DNA of 48,354 nucleotides from a virus, in the IMG/VR virus record IMGVR_UViG_3300005585_000472, positions 1 through 48,354 of that record; one strand, given 5' to 3'. The position numbers and the translations under genes were made by a program. Below the pieces are notes generated by a model. It worked only from the letters and a program-made list of their open reading frames with translations, was not told the origin of the DNA and did no database searches. Below, one piece after another: positions 16,706-25,911 of the stretch (positions are counted from its first letter, which is position 1; each line of letters begins with the position of its first letter).

Positions 16706-17917
16706 GTGAAAAAAGAAGAACTGTCAGTACTAATCGACAAAGATCAAGAACGCCTTCTTAAGCAAAAACTTAAAGCACTTGGAATTGATGAGAAGTGTGT
16801 AAAGTCTGGTGATGTAGAGAATATTGAATTTATTCCAACAGGTGTTTTTGAAGTTGATTCAATCCTTGGTGCGGGTATGGGAATTCCTGCTGGTACATTG
16901 ATTGAATTTTGTGGTGAATCACAATCTGGTAAAACTTGGCTTGGTTATAAGCTGATTGCTGAAGCTCAAAAATTAGGTAAGAAGTGTGCTTTCTTCAATG
17001 TTGAGAATTCATATTATCCTATACGTGCTTTATCTTGTGGCGTTAACACTGCTCAACTTTTACTTGTTGAAAATGTTGGCTCCGCAGAAAAGTATGGTGA
17101 ATTACTCAAGTTTATGGTTGAAACTGGAGACTATTCTGTAATTGTTGTTGACTCTATTTCAGCAATGATACCAAATGATGAATTAGTGAAATCTATGGAG
17201 CAAGTTCAGACTATTGGACTACATGCACGATTTGTAAAAAGATTGACTAAAGATTTAACTGCTAAGACTGCTGCATCTGGAACTATTGTTGTACTTATCA
17301 ACCAGCTTTATATGGGTGCTGGAGTAATGCCAGGAACCATGGCAAAAACTGCTTCTGGCGGTAATGCTATGAACTATTTCACTCATATGCGTCTGTGGAT
17401 TAATAAGATTAATGGTGCTTCTGGGCAAGTTACCAAAAAGGATGCTGAAGGTAAAGATGTCGTAATTGGTGGCAAGAGCAAAGTTCTTGTTATGAAGACT
17501 CGTTATGGTCAGCCTGGTCTTACTGGTGAATTTAAAATTATGTTCACTGATGATGAAACTACTAATCCTGTTGATGAATTTCTTTACAAGGCTAAGGCTA
17601 AGGGATTTGAATACGTCAAGGAAGTTCGTAAGAAGTTTATTTACACGAATATTGATACTGGAGAAGTTATTGAATCTAAAGACCCATATGAATTCTGTAA
17701 TCTCCTAATGACTCAACCAGCTCCCGAAAAGCGTACTCGTGGTGATAATTCAGCCACAGCTTTTGAATATGTCTGTGGAAGATTGAAAGTGGTTGGAAAA
17801 CCTCTCACTGACCTTATTGAAGCAATTAAAAAAGGCCCTGAATCTGATGAAATTGACGATTTAGAGGATGATGATGGCATTTCATTTGATGAAGCTGCAA
17901 AAGCAATGTTAGACTAG
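16706..17917 (+). CDS. recA: RecA recombinase
   Basis: A 403-residue RecA-family protein. The core has FIPTGVFEVDSILG at 42-55, Walker A GESQSGKT at 70-77, a FFNVEN segment in place of the usual FIDAEH, Walker B VIVVDSIS near 143-150, and the helix IGLHARFVKRLTKDL matching RecA. A C-terminal domain of about 90 residues ends in an acidic tail. GTG at 16706 follows AAGGAATT. It would drive strand exchange, probably with the SSB-like protein and RecJ. It is more RecA-like than UvsX-like in overall pattern. A rho-independent terminator follows. Confidence 0.87.
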   Translation: MKKEELSVLIDKDQERLLKQKLKALGIDEKCVKSGDVENIEFIPTGVFEVDSILGAGMGIPAGTLIEFCGESQSGKTWLGYKLIAEAQKLGKKCAFFNVENSYYPIRALSCGVNTAQLLLVENVGSAEKYGELLKFMVETGDYSVIVVDSISAMIPNDELVKSMEQVQTIGLHARFVKRLTKDLTAKTAASGTIVVLINQLYMGAGVMPGTMAKTASGGNAMNYFTHMRLWINKINGASGQVTKKDAEGKDVVIGGKSKVLVMKTRYGQPGLTGEFKIMFTDDETTNPVDEFLYKAKAKGFEYVKEVRKKFIYTNIDTGEVIESKDPYEFCNLLMTQPAPEKRTRGDNSATAFEYVCGRLKVVGKPLTDLIEAIKKGPESDEIDDLEDDDGISFDEAAKAMLD

Positions 17918-17945
17918 AAAAATCCCCTCTTTTGAGGGGATTTTT
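17918..17945 (+). terminator. rho-independent terminator after recA
   Basis: A 12-base stem (17918-17929 with 17934-17945) with a TTTT loop and a GC-rich core CCCCTC/GAGGGG, running into a T tract. A standard intrinsic terminator. Confidence 0.85.
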
Positions 17946-17956
17946 TCTATTACTGT

Positions 17957-17984
17957 TTGCTTGATTTACAATAACTGATAAAAT
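17957..17984 (+). promoter_or_regulatory. promoter for the TOPRIM primase gene, probably leaderless
   Basis: TTGCTT (17957-17962) and TAAAAT (17979-17984) are 16 bases apart. The -10 ends only seven bases before ATG 17992, and no ribosome binding site is present, so the transcript may start at or next to the start codon. Confidence 0.45.
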
Positions 17985-17991
17985 ACTTGAT

Positions 17992-18750
17992 ATGTCTAAC
18001 CGTGAGCAGAATTACAATCAATTCATAAGAAATTTTAAAGAGAATAATTCTGTCCAAAATTATTTCTCTTCTAGAAATCTTTCTCAAAAATTAATTGAAA
18101 ATAACTTGGTGGGATTTTGTCCTGTTTATTCAAGTTATGAATTTCCGTTACTTAGGGGAAGATTGATTGTTCCTATAAGAGATGTTCACGGTAATGTTAT
18201 TGCAATGGCTGGTCGTCAAATTCCACAACTAATGGAACAAACAGTGGAATCATTTTGGGAAACTTATGGCAAAGAACCAGCAAAATGTTTAGAAAGAATA
18301 TCTAAATGGAAAAAAGGTAAGTGGATTAATGAGCCTTACCAGAGAAATAAAAATTTATTCTTTTTAGACAAAGCTAAGGATGCAGCTAGAAAGAAAAATT
18401 ATCTTGTTTTAGTTGAAGGGTATTTTGACGTTTACAGCTTTTATTCTAATGGCTTTGAAAATGTAAGTGCTTTGTGTGGCACTTCTATTTCAGATTATCA
18501 ATTAGCTTTATGTGCTAGATATTGCGACAACATTGTATTGATACTTGATGGTGATGAACCTGGAAGAATAGCTGGTGAAAAAATATTTAAAAAGATTCAA
18601 GAACTTGGCATAAATTGTCTTATCATTTATTTGCCAGATAGTATGGATCCAGATGATTTTGCTTTTTCATTTGATTTAGAAGCTCTTGATCTTGCAATAA
18701 AAGACTCGTTAGAAAATAGTAAAAAAATTCTTAAGATTAAGGTATCTTGA
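17992..18750 (+). CDS. DnaG-type primase, TOPRIM catalytic core only
   Basis: A 252-residue protein matching the catalytic core of DnaG. Residues 20-75 have YFSSRNLSQKLI and GRLIVPIRDVHGNVI, the N-terminal part of the core. The TOPRIM motifs are LVEGYFDVYS with Glu142 and ILDGDEPG with acidic residues 186-189. An extra 35-40 residue stretch lies between GRQIP and KNLFFL. No zinc ribbon is present; it is encoded separately at 9865-10488. It lacks the C-terminal helicase-interaction domain of DnaG. The short distance from its -10 box to ATG suggests leaderless expression. Confidence 0.84.
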   Translation: MSNREQNYNQFIRNFKENNSVQNYFSSRNLSQKLIENNLVGFCPVYSSYEFPLLRGRLIVPIRDVHGNVIAMAGRQIPQLMEQTVESFWETYGKEPAKCLERISKWKKGKWINEPYQRNKNLFFLDKAKDAARKKNYLVLVEGYFDVYSFYSNGFENVSALCGTSISDYQLALCARYCDNIVLILDGDEPGRIAGEKIFKKIQELGINCLIIYLPDSMDPDDFAFSFDLEALDLAIKDSLENSKKILKIKVS

Positions 18751-20540
18751 TGCGAAATATTAGCACTGTTTGGAATATTAGACCTTGTGACAATTCAGTT
18801 TGTGGTGAATTGGCATACGAACTTGAAATACCCACTCCTGTAGCAAGAGTTATGGCTACACGGGGTATTGATAGCATTAAGAAAGCAAAAAGTTTTACCA
18901 CCTTAAAAATTGAAAAACTCCACAATCCATTCTCGCTTCCTGATGCACAAAAAGTAATCGATAGAATTAATAAAGCTATTGATACAGGAGAGAAGATTTT
19001 TGTTTGGGGTGATTACGATGTTGACGGTATTACATCTACCGCAATTGTCGTAACAGCACTTAAGAAACTAGGTGCAAATATTGAATATAAAGTTCCTCAC
19101 AGAATGGAAGATGGATATGACATCAAAGTTCATTCTGTTGATGAAGCTCTACAAAGAAATGCTCAATTATTAATGAGTGTTGACTGTGGAATTGTTGCAT
19201 TTGAAACTTCTGAATATGCTAAGAAATGCAACTTGGATTTGATTATCACAGACCACCACCATCCTTCACATGATGGAAAAATTCCTGATTGCATAGGTGT
19301 AGTAAATCCTAACAGAGATGATCCACATTATCCAGGTGAGCATTTTGCATCTTATAAAACAGAAAATTTCAATAGATATCCTTGTGATTTTCTTGCTGGC
19401 TGCGGAATTGCCTTTAAGTTAATGCTGGCTTTAGCAAGTTCTAGGAAAGCAGATATTTTCGAATTCGTTGATGACTTAATTGAATTTGCAGCTCTTGGAA
19501 CAGTAGCTGACGTTGCTCCTATGATTGATGAAAATAGAATCATAGTTAATTATGGTTGCCAAGTATTATCAAGAAGTACAAAACCTGGCATCAAAGAATT
19601 GCTTAGGATTGCTGGCGTAAAGGAAGTATCAACCACTTCTATAGGCTTTCAAATTGGCCCCAGAATCAATGCTATAGGACGTTTAGCTGATGCTGGTACT
19701 GCCTTGAGTCTTTTGCTAGCTGAAGATGACATTACAGCCAATTTATTAGCCAATCAATTGAACAATGCAAATACTAAGAGACAAGAACAACAAGAAAAAG
19801 CAACAACTGAAGCAATTCATTATGTTTCAGAAAATTTTGATTTAGAGAACGAACATATTCTTATTGTTGGAAGAGAAGAATGGCATCCGGGTTTGATTGG
19901 TTTAATAGCTGGAAAACTAGCAGAAACATTTAATAAACCCACATTAGTTTGTTCTTATAAAAAAGATGGTTACGCCAAAGGTTCATGTAGGTCAGTAAGA
20001 GATTTTAATATTCTTGAAGCTTTAAAATCTGAAAAAGCTTGGGCATTATTTAAGAAAAGAGCTGATGGTTCAACTGTTTGTGGTGGGCATGCTTTTGCTG
20101 CTGGTTTTGAGCTTTCCATAGATAACATTCCTGCAATGCGTTTAGCCTTGAATGAATTTGCAAAAGACAAACTAGGCGAGCCGTCTCAAGAGAAGGTTAT
20201 TGACATTGATTCTCTTATGTCTTTTGTAGATTTAAACATAAAAACATACAACCACCTACTGAAACTATCTCCTTTTGGATCAGGTAATCACAATCCAGTA
20301 TTCTTGACCAAAAACATGACCATTGTAGATTGTAAGTTGATGACAAACGGTAAGCATGCAAAAATTAAACTGAGCAATGGTGAAAAGTCTTGGATTACTG
20401 CTAATGCTTGGAGGCTTGGAGAAGTTTGTAAAAATTTCAAGCAAGGCGATAAAGTTGATGTCGTTTACAGTTTGGATATAGATACTTGGTCTGGAACTAA
20501 CTCTCTTGTCATGATTGTGCAAGATATAAAAATAATCTAA
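18750..20540 (+). CDS. recJ: single-strand exonuclease RecJ
   Basis: A 596-residue DHH-family 5'-3' exonuclease. GDYDVDG at 87-93 and ITDHHHP with DHH at 168-170 are the Mn2+-binding motifs. They are followed by AALGTVADVAPM, a DHHA1 motif CGGHAFAAG near 448-456 and a C-terminal OB-like region with LSPFGSGNHNPVF. Length and motif order fit bacterial RecJ. I start it at ATG 18750, one base inside the previous stop, with AAGGT upstream. In this phage it may resect ends for RecA loading or degrade host DNA. No RecBCD-type nuclease is seen. Confidence 0.88.
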   Translation: MRNISTVWNIRPCDNSVCGELAYELEIPTPVARVMATRGIDSIKKAKSFTTLKIEKLHNPFSLPDAQKVIDRINKAIDTGEKIFVWGDYDVDGITSTAIVVTALKKLGANIEYKVPHRMEDGYDIKVHSVDEALQRNAQLLMSVDCGIVAFETSEYAKKCNLDLIITDHHHPSHDGKIPDCIGVVNPNRDDPHYPGEHFASYKTENFNRYPCDFLAGCGIAFKLMLALASSRKADIFEFVDDLIEFAALGTVADVAPMIDENRIIVNYGCQVLSRSTKPGIKELLRIAGVKEVSTTSIGFQIGPRINAIGRLADAGTALSLLLAEDDITANLLANQLNNANTKRQEQQEKATTEAIHYVSENFDLENEHILIVGREEWHPGLIGLIAGKLAETFNKPTLVCSYKKDGYAKGSCRSVRDFNILEALKSEKAWALFKKRADGSTVCGGHAFAAGFELSIDNIPAMRLALNEFAKDKLGEPSQEKVIDIDSLMSFVDLNIKTYNHLLKLSPFGSGNHNPVFLTKNMTIVDCKLMTNGKHAKIKLSNGEKSWITANAWRLGEVCKNFKQGDKVDVVYSLDIDTWSGTNSLVMIVQDIKII

Positions 20541-20569
20541 TTTACATTTTTTTAATTTTTACATATAAT
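20541..20569 (+). promoter_or_regulatory. sigma70-type promoter
   Basis: TTTACA at 20541-20546 and a perfect TATAAT at 20564-20569 are 17 bases apart. The leader contains TTGGGGAG before the GTG start at 20596. Confidence 0.7.
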
Positions 20570-20595
20570 TACAATATCGTTGGGGAGATTACATT

Positions 20596-21573
20596 GTGAC
20601 TGATGATATTTTAAAACAATTAAAAATTAAGACTCAGGAAAATTTAGAAAAAGCAATCTTGAAATATCAAAGCGCTTTACTTACTGATAATAAATGGGTC
20701 ATTGATAAAAGCTACAAAGAAATTTGTAAAATTTATCCACCTTATTTACACATGCAAGAATGGTGGAATCAATATCATTACTTATATGACTCTCAAGAAG
20801 ATTTTGCGTCAGACTATATAAAGATTTTTTGTAATGTCTTGTCTAACTGGAAGCCTAGATCAACTCGTAAGTTATCAAGGTATGGTGGAAGTGGGGAGTT
20901 TAAAAATTATTTTATTGGCGCTCTTCAACATAATTACATCAATCTAGTAAAAGCTGATAATGCTGGAAAAAGAAACCCAACTCAAAAATGCCCAGTTTGT
21001 GAAAAGTGGGTAAATCCATTATCAACACACATCCTTCATCATCACGCAGATATTCTTTGGAAGCACTTACTATCTACAGGCATTAAGTTAGAAGAGCTTG
21101 AAAGATGTGGTTTTTGTAAATCGCATAAAATGCCAAGATCTTATGAGTGTTTAGAAGATTGTAATGATAAAAAAGAAACTGCTTGTGAGAAATGTTTAGT
21201 TTCACAAAGAACAGCTGTAATCAAGAAGCATATTTTATCAAAGCATTCTTCTTTACTATTTCAAAAATTTAATGAGCTATATCCTGATCACCAAACAGTA
21301 TCCCCAAGGGCTTTGAGTGTTTATTTATCTGATGAAGATGATGGAGAGGGTGTTTGTTACTATGATAGCTTGAAAGATGACAACAAAGTTGGAAACTTTC
21401 TTAAATTAGAAATGAATGATGTTGAATCAAAAATAATTAAGAATATTTTAAATGGAAATCTCAAAATAAAGTATGATCCTAAGTTGTATCAATGCTCGAT
21501 CTCTGAGTTTAATATTGCTGTAGAAAATATAAAGAATAAGATGTCAATAGCTGGCATAGAAGGTAATTTATAA
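20596..21573 (+). CDS. zinc-finger protein with sigma-region-2-like start
   Basis: A 325-residue protein beginning with GTG at 20596 after a GGGGAG site. Residues about 60-120 (SQEDFASDYIKIFCNVL and later FKNYFIGALQHNYINL) look like region 2 of a sigma-70 family protein. The next 120 residues are rich in Cys and His: CPVC near 136, a His cluster, CGFC, a further Cys pair and CEKC near 196, enough for two or three zinc sites. The last 80 residues are helical, but a region-4 helix-turn-helix is not clear. It may be a divergent transcription factor; the sigma link is inference from the pattern. Confidence 0.5.
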   Translation: MTDDILKQLKIKTQENLEKAILKYQSALLTDNKWVIDKSYKEICKIYPPYLHMQEWWNQYHYLYDSQEDFASDYIKIFCNVLSNWKPRSTRKLSRYGGSGEFKNYFIGALQHNYINLVKADNAGKRNPTQKCPVCEKWVNPLSTHILHHHADILWKHLLSTGIKLEELERCGFCKSHKMPRSYECLEDCNDKKETACEKCLVSQRTAVIKKHILSKHSSLLFQKFNELYPDHQTVSPRALSVYLSDEDDGEGVCYYDSLKDDNKVGNFLKLEMNDVESKIIKNILNGNLKIKYDPKLYQCSISEFNIAVENIKNKMSIAGIEGNL

Positions 21574-21956
21574 TGGAAAATATTGATGAACCAGTTACTA
21601 CTGTGGTAACAAACGAAAAGAAAGCAACAGCTAACGATCCTAGAATTTTAAGAGCTCGTGGTGGAGATTTTAATAATCCTGATCCTTCCAAAAGACCAAC
21701 TGATCCTGTCGGCTTATCCAGAAGTATTCTTCATGTACTTAAAGATTATGAATATGTTAGAGTTTTGTCTGTAGGCCCAACAGCATTATCTTCTGTTATG
21801 ACCGCATATCGTTTTGCATCAAGAGAAGTGGAATCACTTACAAATGGATCTGTACTTGTATTAAGACAGTCTGAATATAATGCTGAAATTGCCGGAAAGA
21901 AAACTAAAGGCATTTCAACAAGAATTTTTGCAATTGACATTAAATTTGCATTGTAA
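21573..21956 (+). CDS. SpoVS-like (Alba-fold) protein
   Basis: A 127-residue protein. Residues 45-127 match the pattern of stage V sporulation protein S: a helix LSRSILHVLKDYEYVRV, the strand and loop VLSVGPTALSSVMTAYRFA, and a strand-rich end. SpoVS in Bacillus affects sporulation and cell division, and related Alba-fold proteins bind nucleic acid. The N-terminal 40 residues are extra and polar. Its start overlaps the previous stop by one base (TAATG). A regulator or nucleoid-type role is possible. Confidence 0.6.
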   Translation: MENIDEPVTTVVTNEKKATANDPRILRARGGDFNNPDPSKRPTDPVGLSRSILHVLKDYEYVRVLSVGPTALSSVMTAYRFASREVESLTNGSVLVLRQSEYNAEIAGKKTKGISTRIFAIDIKFAL

Positions 21957-21959
21957 GAA

Positions 21960-22403
21960 ATGAACAAAGACAGCTGGATCAAAGCAAAAAAACAAATCCT
22001 TATCAACCATTTTTTTAACAATAAACAAGAAAATCTTAATAATCTATCTCAGGAAACACTTACTCAGAATCAGAATAAGACAATAACAAAGTTTACTACT
22101 TGGGCTGAATTAATAGATCAGGCTAAAACTTGTAATTCAGAAATAATTCAATCATCTCTTGACATGAACGTTTGTGGTTTTAAGTTGTCAGACAAAAGAT
22201 CACAATTAATTCTAGACATTGCATTTGAAAGAAAAGTTTATGAAATTTTACAGGAACTTAATTTAGATTATGATAACTTTGAAAGCGCAAGAGAGGCAAT
22301 TGTTGATAGTATTTTAGCCTACAGATGGGATAAAAGAAAACTTCATGAATTGGTTAAAAAGATAAGATTTTTAGATCTAGACGAGTTGCCAAAAAACATT
22401 TAA
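21960..22403 (+). CDS. hypothetical helical protein
   Basis: A 147-residue mostly helical protein with no cysteine motif and no recognised family. It starts three bases after the SpoVS-like gene and is the last gene before a terminator, so it probably belongs to the same transcript as the zinc-finger and SpoVS-like genes. Confidence 0.5.
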   Translation: MNKDSWIKAKKQILINHFFNNKQENLNNLSQETLTQNQNKTITKFTTWAELIDQAKTCNSEIIQSSLDMNVCGFKLSDKRSQLILDIAFERKVYEILQELNLDYDNFESAREAIVDSILAYRWDKRKLHELVKKIRFLDLDELPKNI

Positions 22404-22430
22404 TAGCTCATAATACAAAAGGAAGGGATA

Positions 22431-22466
22431 AAAATATCTGATCGATTTCTTTCAGATATTTTTTAT
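22431..22466 (+). terminator. rho-independent terminator before nrdB
   Basis: AAAATATCTGA (22431-22441) pairs with TCAGATATTTT (22452-22462) around a 10-base loop, followed by a T-rich end. The AT-rich stem makes it moderately strong. Confidence 0.65.
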
Positions 22467-22475
22467 TGTCAAAAT

Positions 22476-23432
22476 ATGGAAAAAATTTTACAAGAGAACA
22501 AGAACAGATTTGTTTTGTTCCCGATAGAGCATCACGATATTTGGGATTACTACAAGAAGGCTCAACAAGTTTTTTGGACTGCGGAAGAGATTGATTTAGC
22601 TCAAGATCTTACTGACTGGGAGAAGTTAAATGAGGGTGAGCAGCACTTTGTCAAACATATTTTAGCTTTCTTTGCTGCTTCAGATGGAATTGTAAATGAG
22701 AATTTAGCTGAGAACTTTGTTGCTGAAGTACAGTATACAGAGGCGAAATTCTTCTATGGTTTCCAGATTATGATGGAGAACATTCACTCCGAGACATACT
22801 CTCTCCTCATTGATACATATATCAAAGACAAAGAAGAGCAAAACCATCTTTTTAATGCAATTGATACAGTTCCTGCAGTTCAAAAGAAAGCAGAATGGGC
22901 CATTAAGTGGATTGGCTCTGAATCTTTTGTCGAGCGCCTTATTGCCTTTGCTGCTGTCGAGGGAATTTTCTTCTCTGGATCTTTCTGTTCAATTTTCTGG
23001 TTGAAGAAGCGTGGGTTGATGCCAGGTCTTTCATTCTCTAACGAATTAATTTCTCGTGATGAAGGACTACACACTGACTTTGCAGTGCATCTCTACAAGA
23101 ACCACATTGAGAATAAACTTTCTCGTGAGCGCATTCTCGAAATTATTGATTCAGCTCTCAATATTGAAAAAGAATTTATTACAGAAGCACTCCCTGTTAG
23201 TTTAATCGGAATGAATTCTGAATTAATGAAGCAATATCTTGAATATGTTTCTGATCGTTTGTTGATGGATATTGGCGTTGGTAAGGTTTACAACACTGAA
23301 AATCCGTTTGACTTCATGGCTAATATTGCACTTCAGAATAAGACCAATTTCTTTGAGAAGCGTGTTGCGGACTATGTCAAGAGTGGCGTAGGTGAAGTGC
23401 AAGAACAAATTTCATTTGATGAGGATTTTTAG
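22476..23432 (+). CDS. nrdB: class I ribonucleotide reductase small subunit, eukaryotic type
   Basis: A 318-residue R2 protein. The radical and metal-site residues are all there: Asp44, Glu101, His104 and Tyr108 in MENIHSETY, then Glu in AAVEGIFF and Glu/His in RDEGLH. Long stretches read like eukaryotic RRM2, for example [15 protein letters not shown] and [12 protein letters not shown], and the tail ending FDEDF resembles the RRM2 tail that docks on R1. It supplies the tyrosyl radical for making dNTPs. No ribosome binding site precedes the ATG. Arg codons are often CGT/CGC. The stop is three bases from nrdA. Confidence 0.93.
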   Translation: MEKILQENKNRFVLFPIEHHDIWDYYKKAQQVFWTAEEIDLAQDLTDWEKLNEGEQHFVKHILAFFAASDGIVNENLAENFVAEVQYTEAKFFYGFQIMMENIHSETYSLLIDTYIKDKEEQNHLFNAIDTVPAVQKKAEWAIKWIGSESFVERLIAFAAVEGIFFSGSFCSIFWLKKRGLMPGLSFSNELISRDEGLHTDFAVHLYKNHIENKLSRERILEIIDSALNIEKEFITEALPVSLIGMNSELMKQYLEYVSDRLLMDIGVGKVYNTENPFDFMANIALQNKTNFFEKRVADYVKSGVGEVQEQISFDEDF

Positions 23433-23434
23433 TA

Positions 23435-25879
23435 ATGGATATAGTCAAGCGTAATGGGACAACAGAGCCCCTTAAATTAGAAAAAATTTCATCCCGCATC
23501 AAAAAACTAACATATGGCCTCAACGAAAGAGTTGACCCTGATAAAGTCAGCACTAAAGTAGTTTCTGGGCTATATGATGGTGTTTCTAGCACTGAACTTG
23601 ATCAGCTCAGTTCTGAGACTGCTGCATCAATGGTAACGGTCCATCCTGACTTTGGTAAATTAGCAGCTAGGATTGCTATAACTGCACTTTACAAGGATGT
23701 TGAAAAAGATTTTTCAGTGGTTGCTAAGAAGCTTTACGACTATATCAATCCAAAAACTGGTGACAGTGCAGGAATGATATCTGATGAAGTTTATAGTGTG
23801 ATTCAAAAAAATTCTCAAGAATTAGATGCAATGATTGTGCATGATAGAGATTTTAATTTTGATTACTTTGGATTCATGACCTTACGTAAATCTTACCTCT
23901 TGAAGGTAGATGGGAAAGCAGCTGAAACACCACAGCATCTTTACATGCGTGTTGCTGTTGGTATTTGGCGTGATAACTTAGAAATGGTTCAAAAGACTTA
24001 TGACATGTTGTCTCAAGGTCTTTTCACTCATGCAACTCCAACTCTTTTCAATGCATCAACCAATCGCCCTCAATTATCATCGTGTTTCTTGCTTGACATT
24101 GATGACGACAGCATTCCAGGCATTTACAAAACACTCTCAGATTGTGCTTTAATTTCTCAATCTGCTGGCGGAATTGGCATAAACATTCATAAGATTCGTG
24201 CTAAGGGTAGCTATATCAAGGGTACTAACGGACATTCTAATGGAATTATTCCAATGCTCAAAGTATTCAATGAAACTGCACGATATGTTGATCAGGGTGG
24301 CGGAAAGCGTAAGGGTTCAATTGCTATTTACCTTGAGCCTTGGCACGGAGATATCTTTGACTTTCTTGAACTTCGCAAGAATCAAGGCAAGGAAGAATTA
24401 CGTGCTAGAGACTTGTTCTTAGCTATGTGGATTCCTGACCTATTTATGAAGCGTGTTGAAGCTGATGGCAATTGGTCTTTATTCTCCCCTGATCAAGCTC
24501 CTGGTTTGATTGATGCTTATGATACACCAGACAAGAAATCTTTTACTGAACTTTTTGAGAAGTACGAATCAGAAGGCAAAGCGCTTAAAACCATTAAAGC
24601 TCGTGAATTATGGGAAAAAATTCTTGATTCACAGGTTGAGACTGGCACTCCTTATATGCTTTACAAGGATGCATGTAATTATAAGAGTAATCAGAAGAAT
24701 CTTGGGACAATTAAGTCTTCAAATTTGTGTACAGAAATCCTAGAATACACAGACAAAAATGAGATTGCTGTTTGTAACCTTGCGTCTATTGCATTACCGA
24801 AGTATGTACTTATTCCATCTGGCAAAGTTCGTGAGAAGGATAAGAAATTACGCAAATATGATTTTAAATTTTTATATGAAGTTGTTTACCAAGCAACAGT
24901 TAATTTGAATCAGGTTATTGATGTAAATTTCTACCCTACTCCTGAAACAAAAGCATCAAATCTTAAGCATCGTCCTATTGGTTTAGGAGTTCAAGGTTTA
25001 GCAGACACTTTTGTAATGATGGGTCTTCCATTTGAATCAGATGAAGCACGTAAATTGAACAAGGATATCTTTGAAACAATTTACTTTGCTGCTCTTACTG
25101 CATCTAAGGATTTGGCAAAGAAACATGGCTCTTATGCGTCATTTGAAGGATCTCCAGCATCTCAAGGTTTATTACAATATGACTTATGGGGACTTACTGA
25201 AAATGATCTTTCCGGTATGTGGGATTTTTTAGCGCTCAAAGAAGAAATCAAGCAATTTGGTTTGAGAAATTCACTTCTTGTTGCTCCAATGCCTACCGCT
25301 TCAACAGCACAAATTCTTGGAAATAACGAGTGCTTTGAGCCTTTTACTACCAATCTATATAAACGCAATACATTGAGTGGTGAATATGCTGTTATCAATA
25401 AGCATTTAGTAGAAGATCTAGTCAATCTTGGTATCTGGAGTGACAATGTGAGATTGAAATTATTCAATGAGAATGGTTCAGTTCAAAACATCCCTGAAAT
25501 TCCTACAGATATCAAAGAAGTTTACAAGACAGTTTGGGAGATGAAGGGTAAATCTCTTCTTGATATGGCCCGTGATCGTTCATACTTTATTGATCAATCA
25601 CAATCATTGAATATGTTTATGGCTGATCCAACTCCAAGTAAATTATCTTCTGCTCATATGTATGGTTGGAAATTAGGGCTGAAGACAGGTATGTATTATT
25701 TACGTGTCAAGCCTAAAGCACAAGCATTAAAGGGTCTTGGAATCGATCTTTCAAGTGCATCAATCCAAGAAGTAGAAAAACCCAAGGAAGTAGAACAATT
25801 AAAGGATTTTGATAATAATGAATTTGCTGCTAAAGTATGTTCATTAGATAATCCAGATTGCGAAAGCTGTGGAGCATAA
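23435..25879 (+). CDS. nrdA: class I ribonucleotide reductase large subunit, eukaryotic type
   Basis: An 814-residue R1 protein. The N-terminal ATP cone is present (1-95, starting MDIVKRNGTTEPLKLEKI), so dATP/ATP control is likely. Active-site motifs are RPQLSSCFLL with Cys217, SNLCTEILEY with the radical Cys, AVCNLAS, and PMPTASTAQILGNNE. The chain ends in a CxxC redox tail (CESCGA) that must be reduced by thioredoxin or glutaredoxin. Many segments, including ARYVDQGG and QSLNMFMADP, look like eukaryotic RRM1. It forms an operon with nrdB and ends at a strong two-way terminator. No intein or intron is seen. Confidence 0.93.
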   Translation: MDIVKRNGTTEPLKLEKISSRIKKLTYGLNERVDPDKVSTKVVSGLYDGVSSTELDQLSSETAASMVTVHPDFGKLAARIAITALYKDVEKDFSVVAKKLYDYINPKTGDSAGMISDEVYSVIQKNSQELDAMIVHDRDFNFDYFGFMTLRKSYLLKVDGKAAETPQHLYMRVAVGIWRDNLEMVQKTYDMLSQGLFTHATPTLFNASTNRPQLSSCFLLDIDDDSIPGIYKTLSDCALISQSAGGIGINIHKIRAKGSYIKGTNGHSNGIIPMLKVFNETARYVDQGGGKRKGSIAIYLEPWHGDIFDFLELRKNQGKEELRARDLFLAMWIPDLFMKRVEADGNWSLFSPDQAPGLIDAYDTPDKKSFTELFEKYESEGKALKTIKARELWEKILDSQVETGTPYMLYKDACNYKSNQKNLGTIKSSNLCTEILEYTDKNEIAVCNLASIALPKYVLIPSGKVREKDKKLRKYDFKFLYEVVYQATVNLNQVIDVNFYPTPETKASNLKHRPIGLGVQGLADTFVMMGLPFESDEARKLNKDIFETIYFAALTASKDLAKKHGSYASFEGSPASQGLLQYDLWGLTENDLSGMWDFLALKEEIKQFGLRNSLLVAPMPTASTAQILGNNECFEPFTTNLYKRNTLSGEYAVINKHLVEDLVNLGIWSDNVRLKLFNENGSVQNIPEIPTDIKEVYKTVWEMKGKSLLDMARDRSYFIDQSQSLNMFMADPTPSKLSSAHMYGWKLGLKTGMYYLRVKPKAQALKGLGIDLSSASIQEVEKPKEVEQLKDFDNNEFAAKVCSLDNPDCESCGA

Positions 25880-25881
25880 AT

Positions 25882-25911
25882 AAAAAAGAGGGGAGAAATC
25901 CCCTCTTTTTT
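25882..25911. terminator. two-way terminator between nrdA and the minus-strand cassette
   Basis: A perfect 13-base stem (25882-25894 with 25899-25911) with a GAAA tetraloop, flanked by A and T runs on both sides. It can end transcription from nrdA and from the convergent cassette. Confidence 0.9.
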
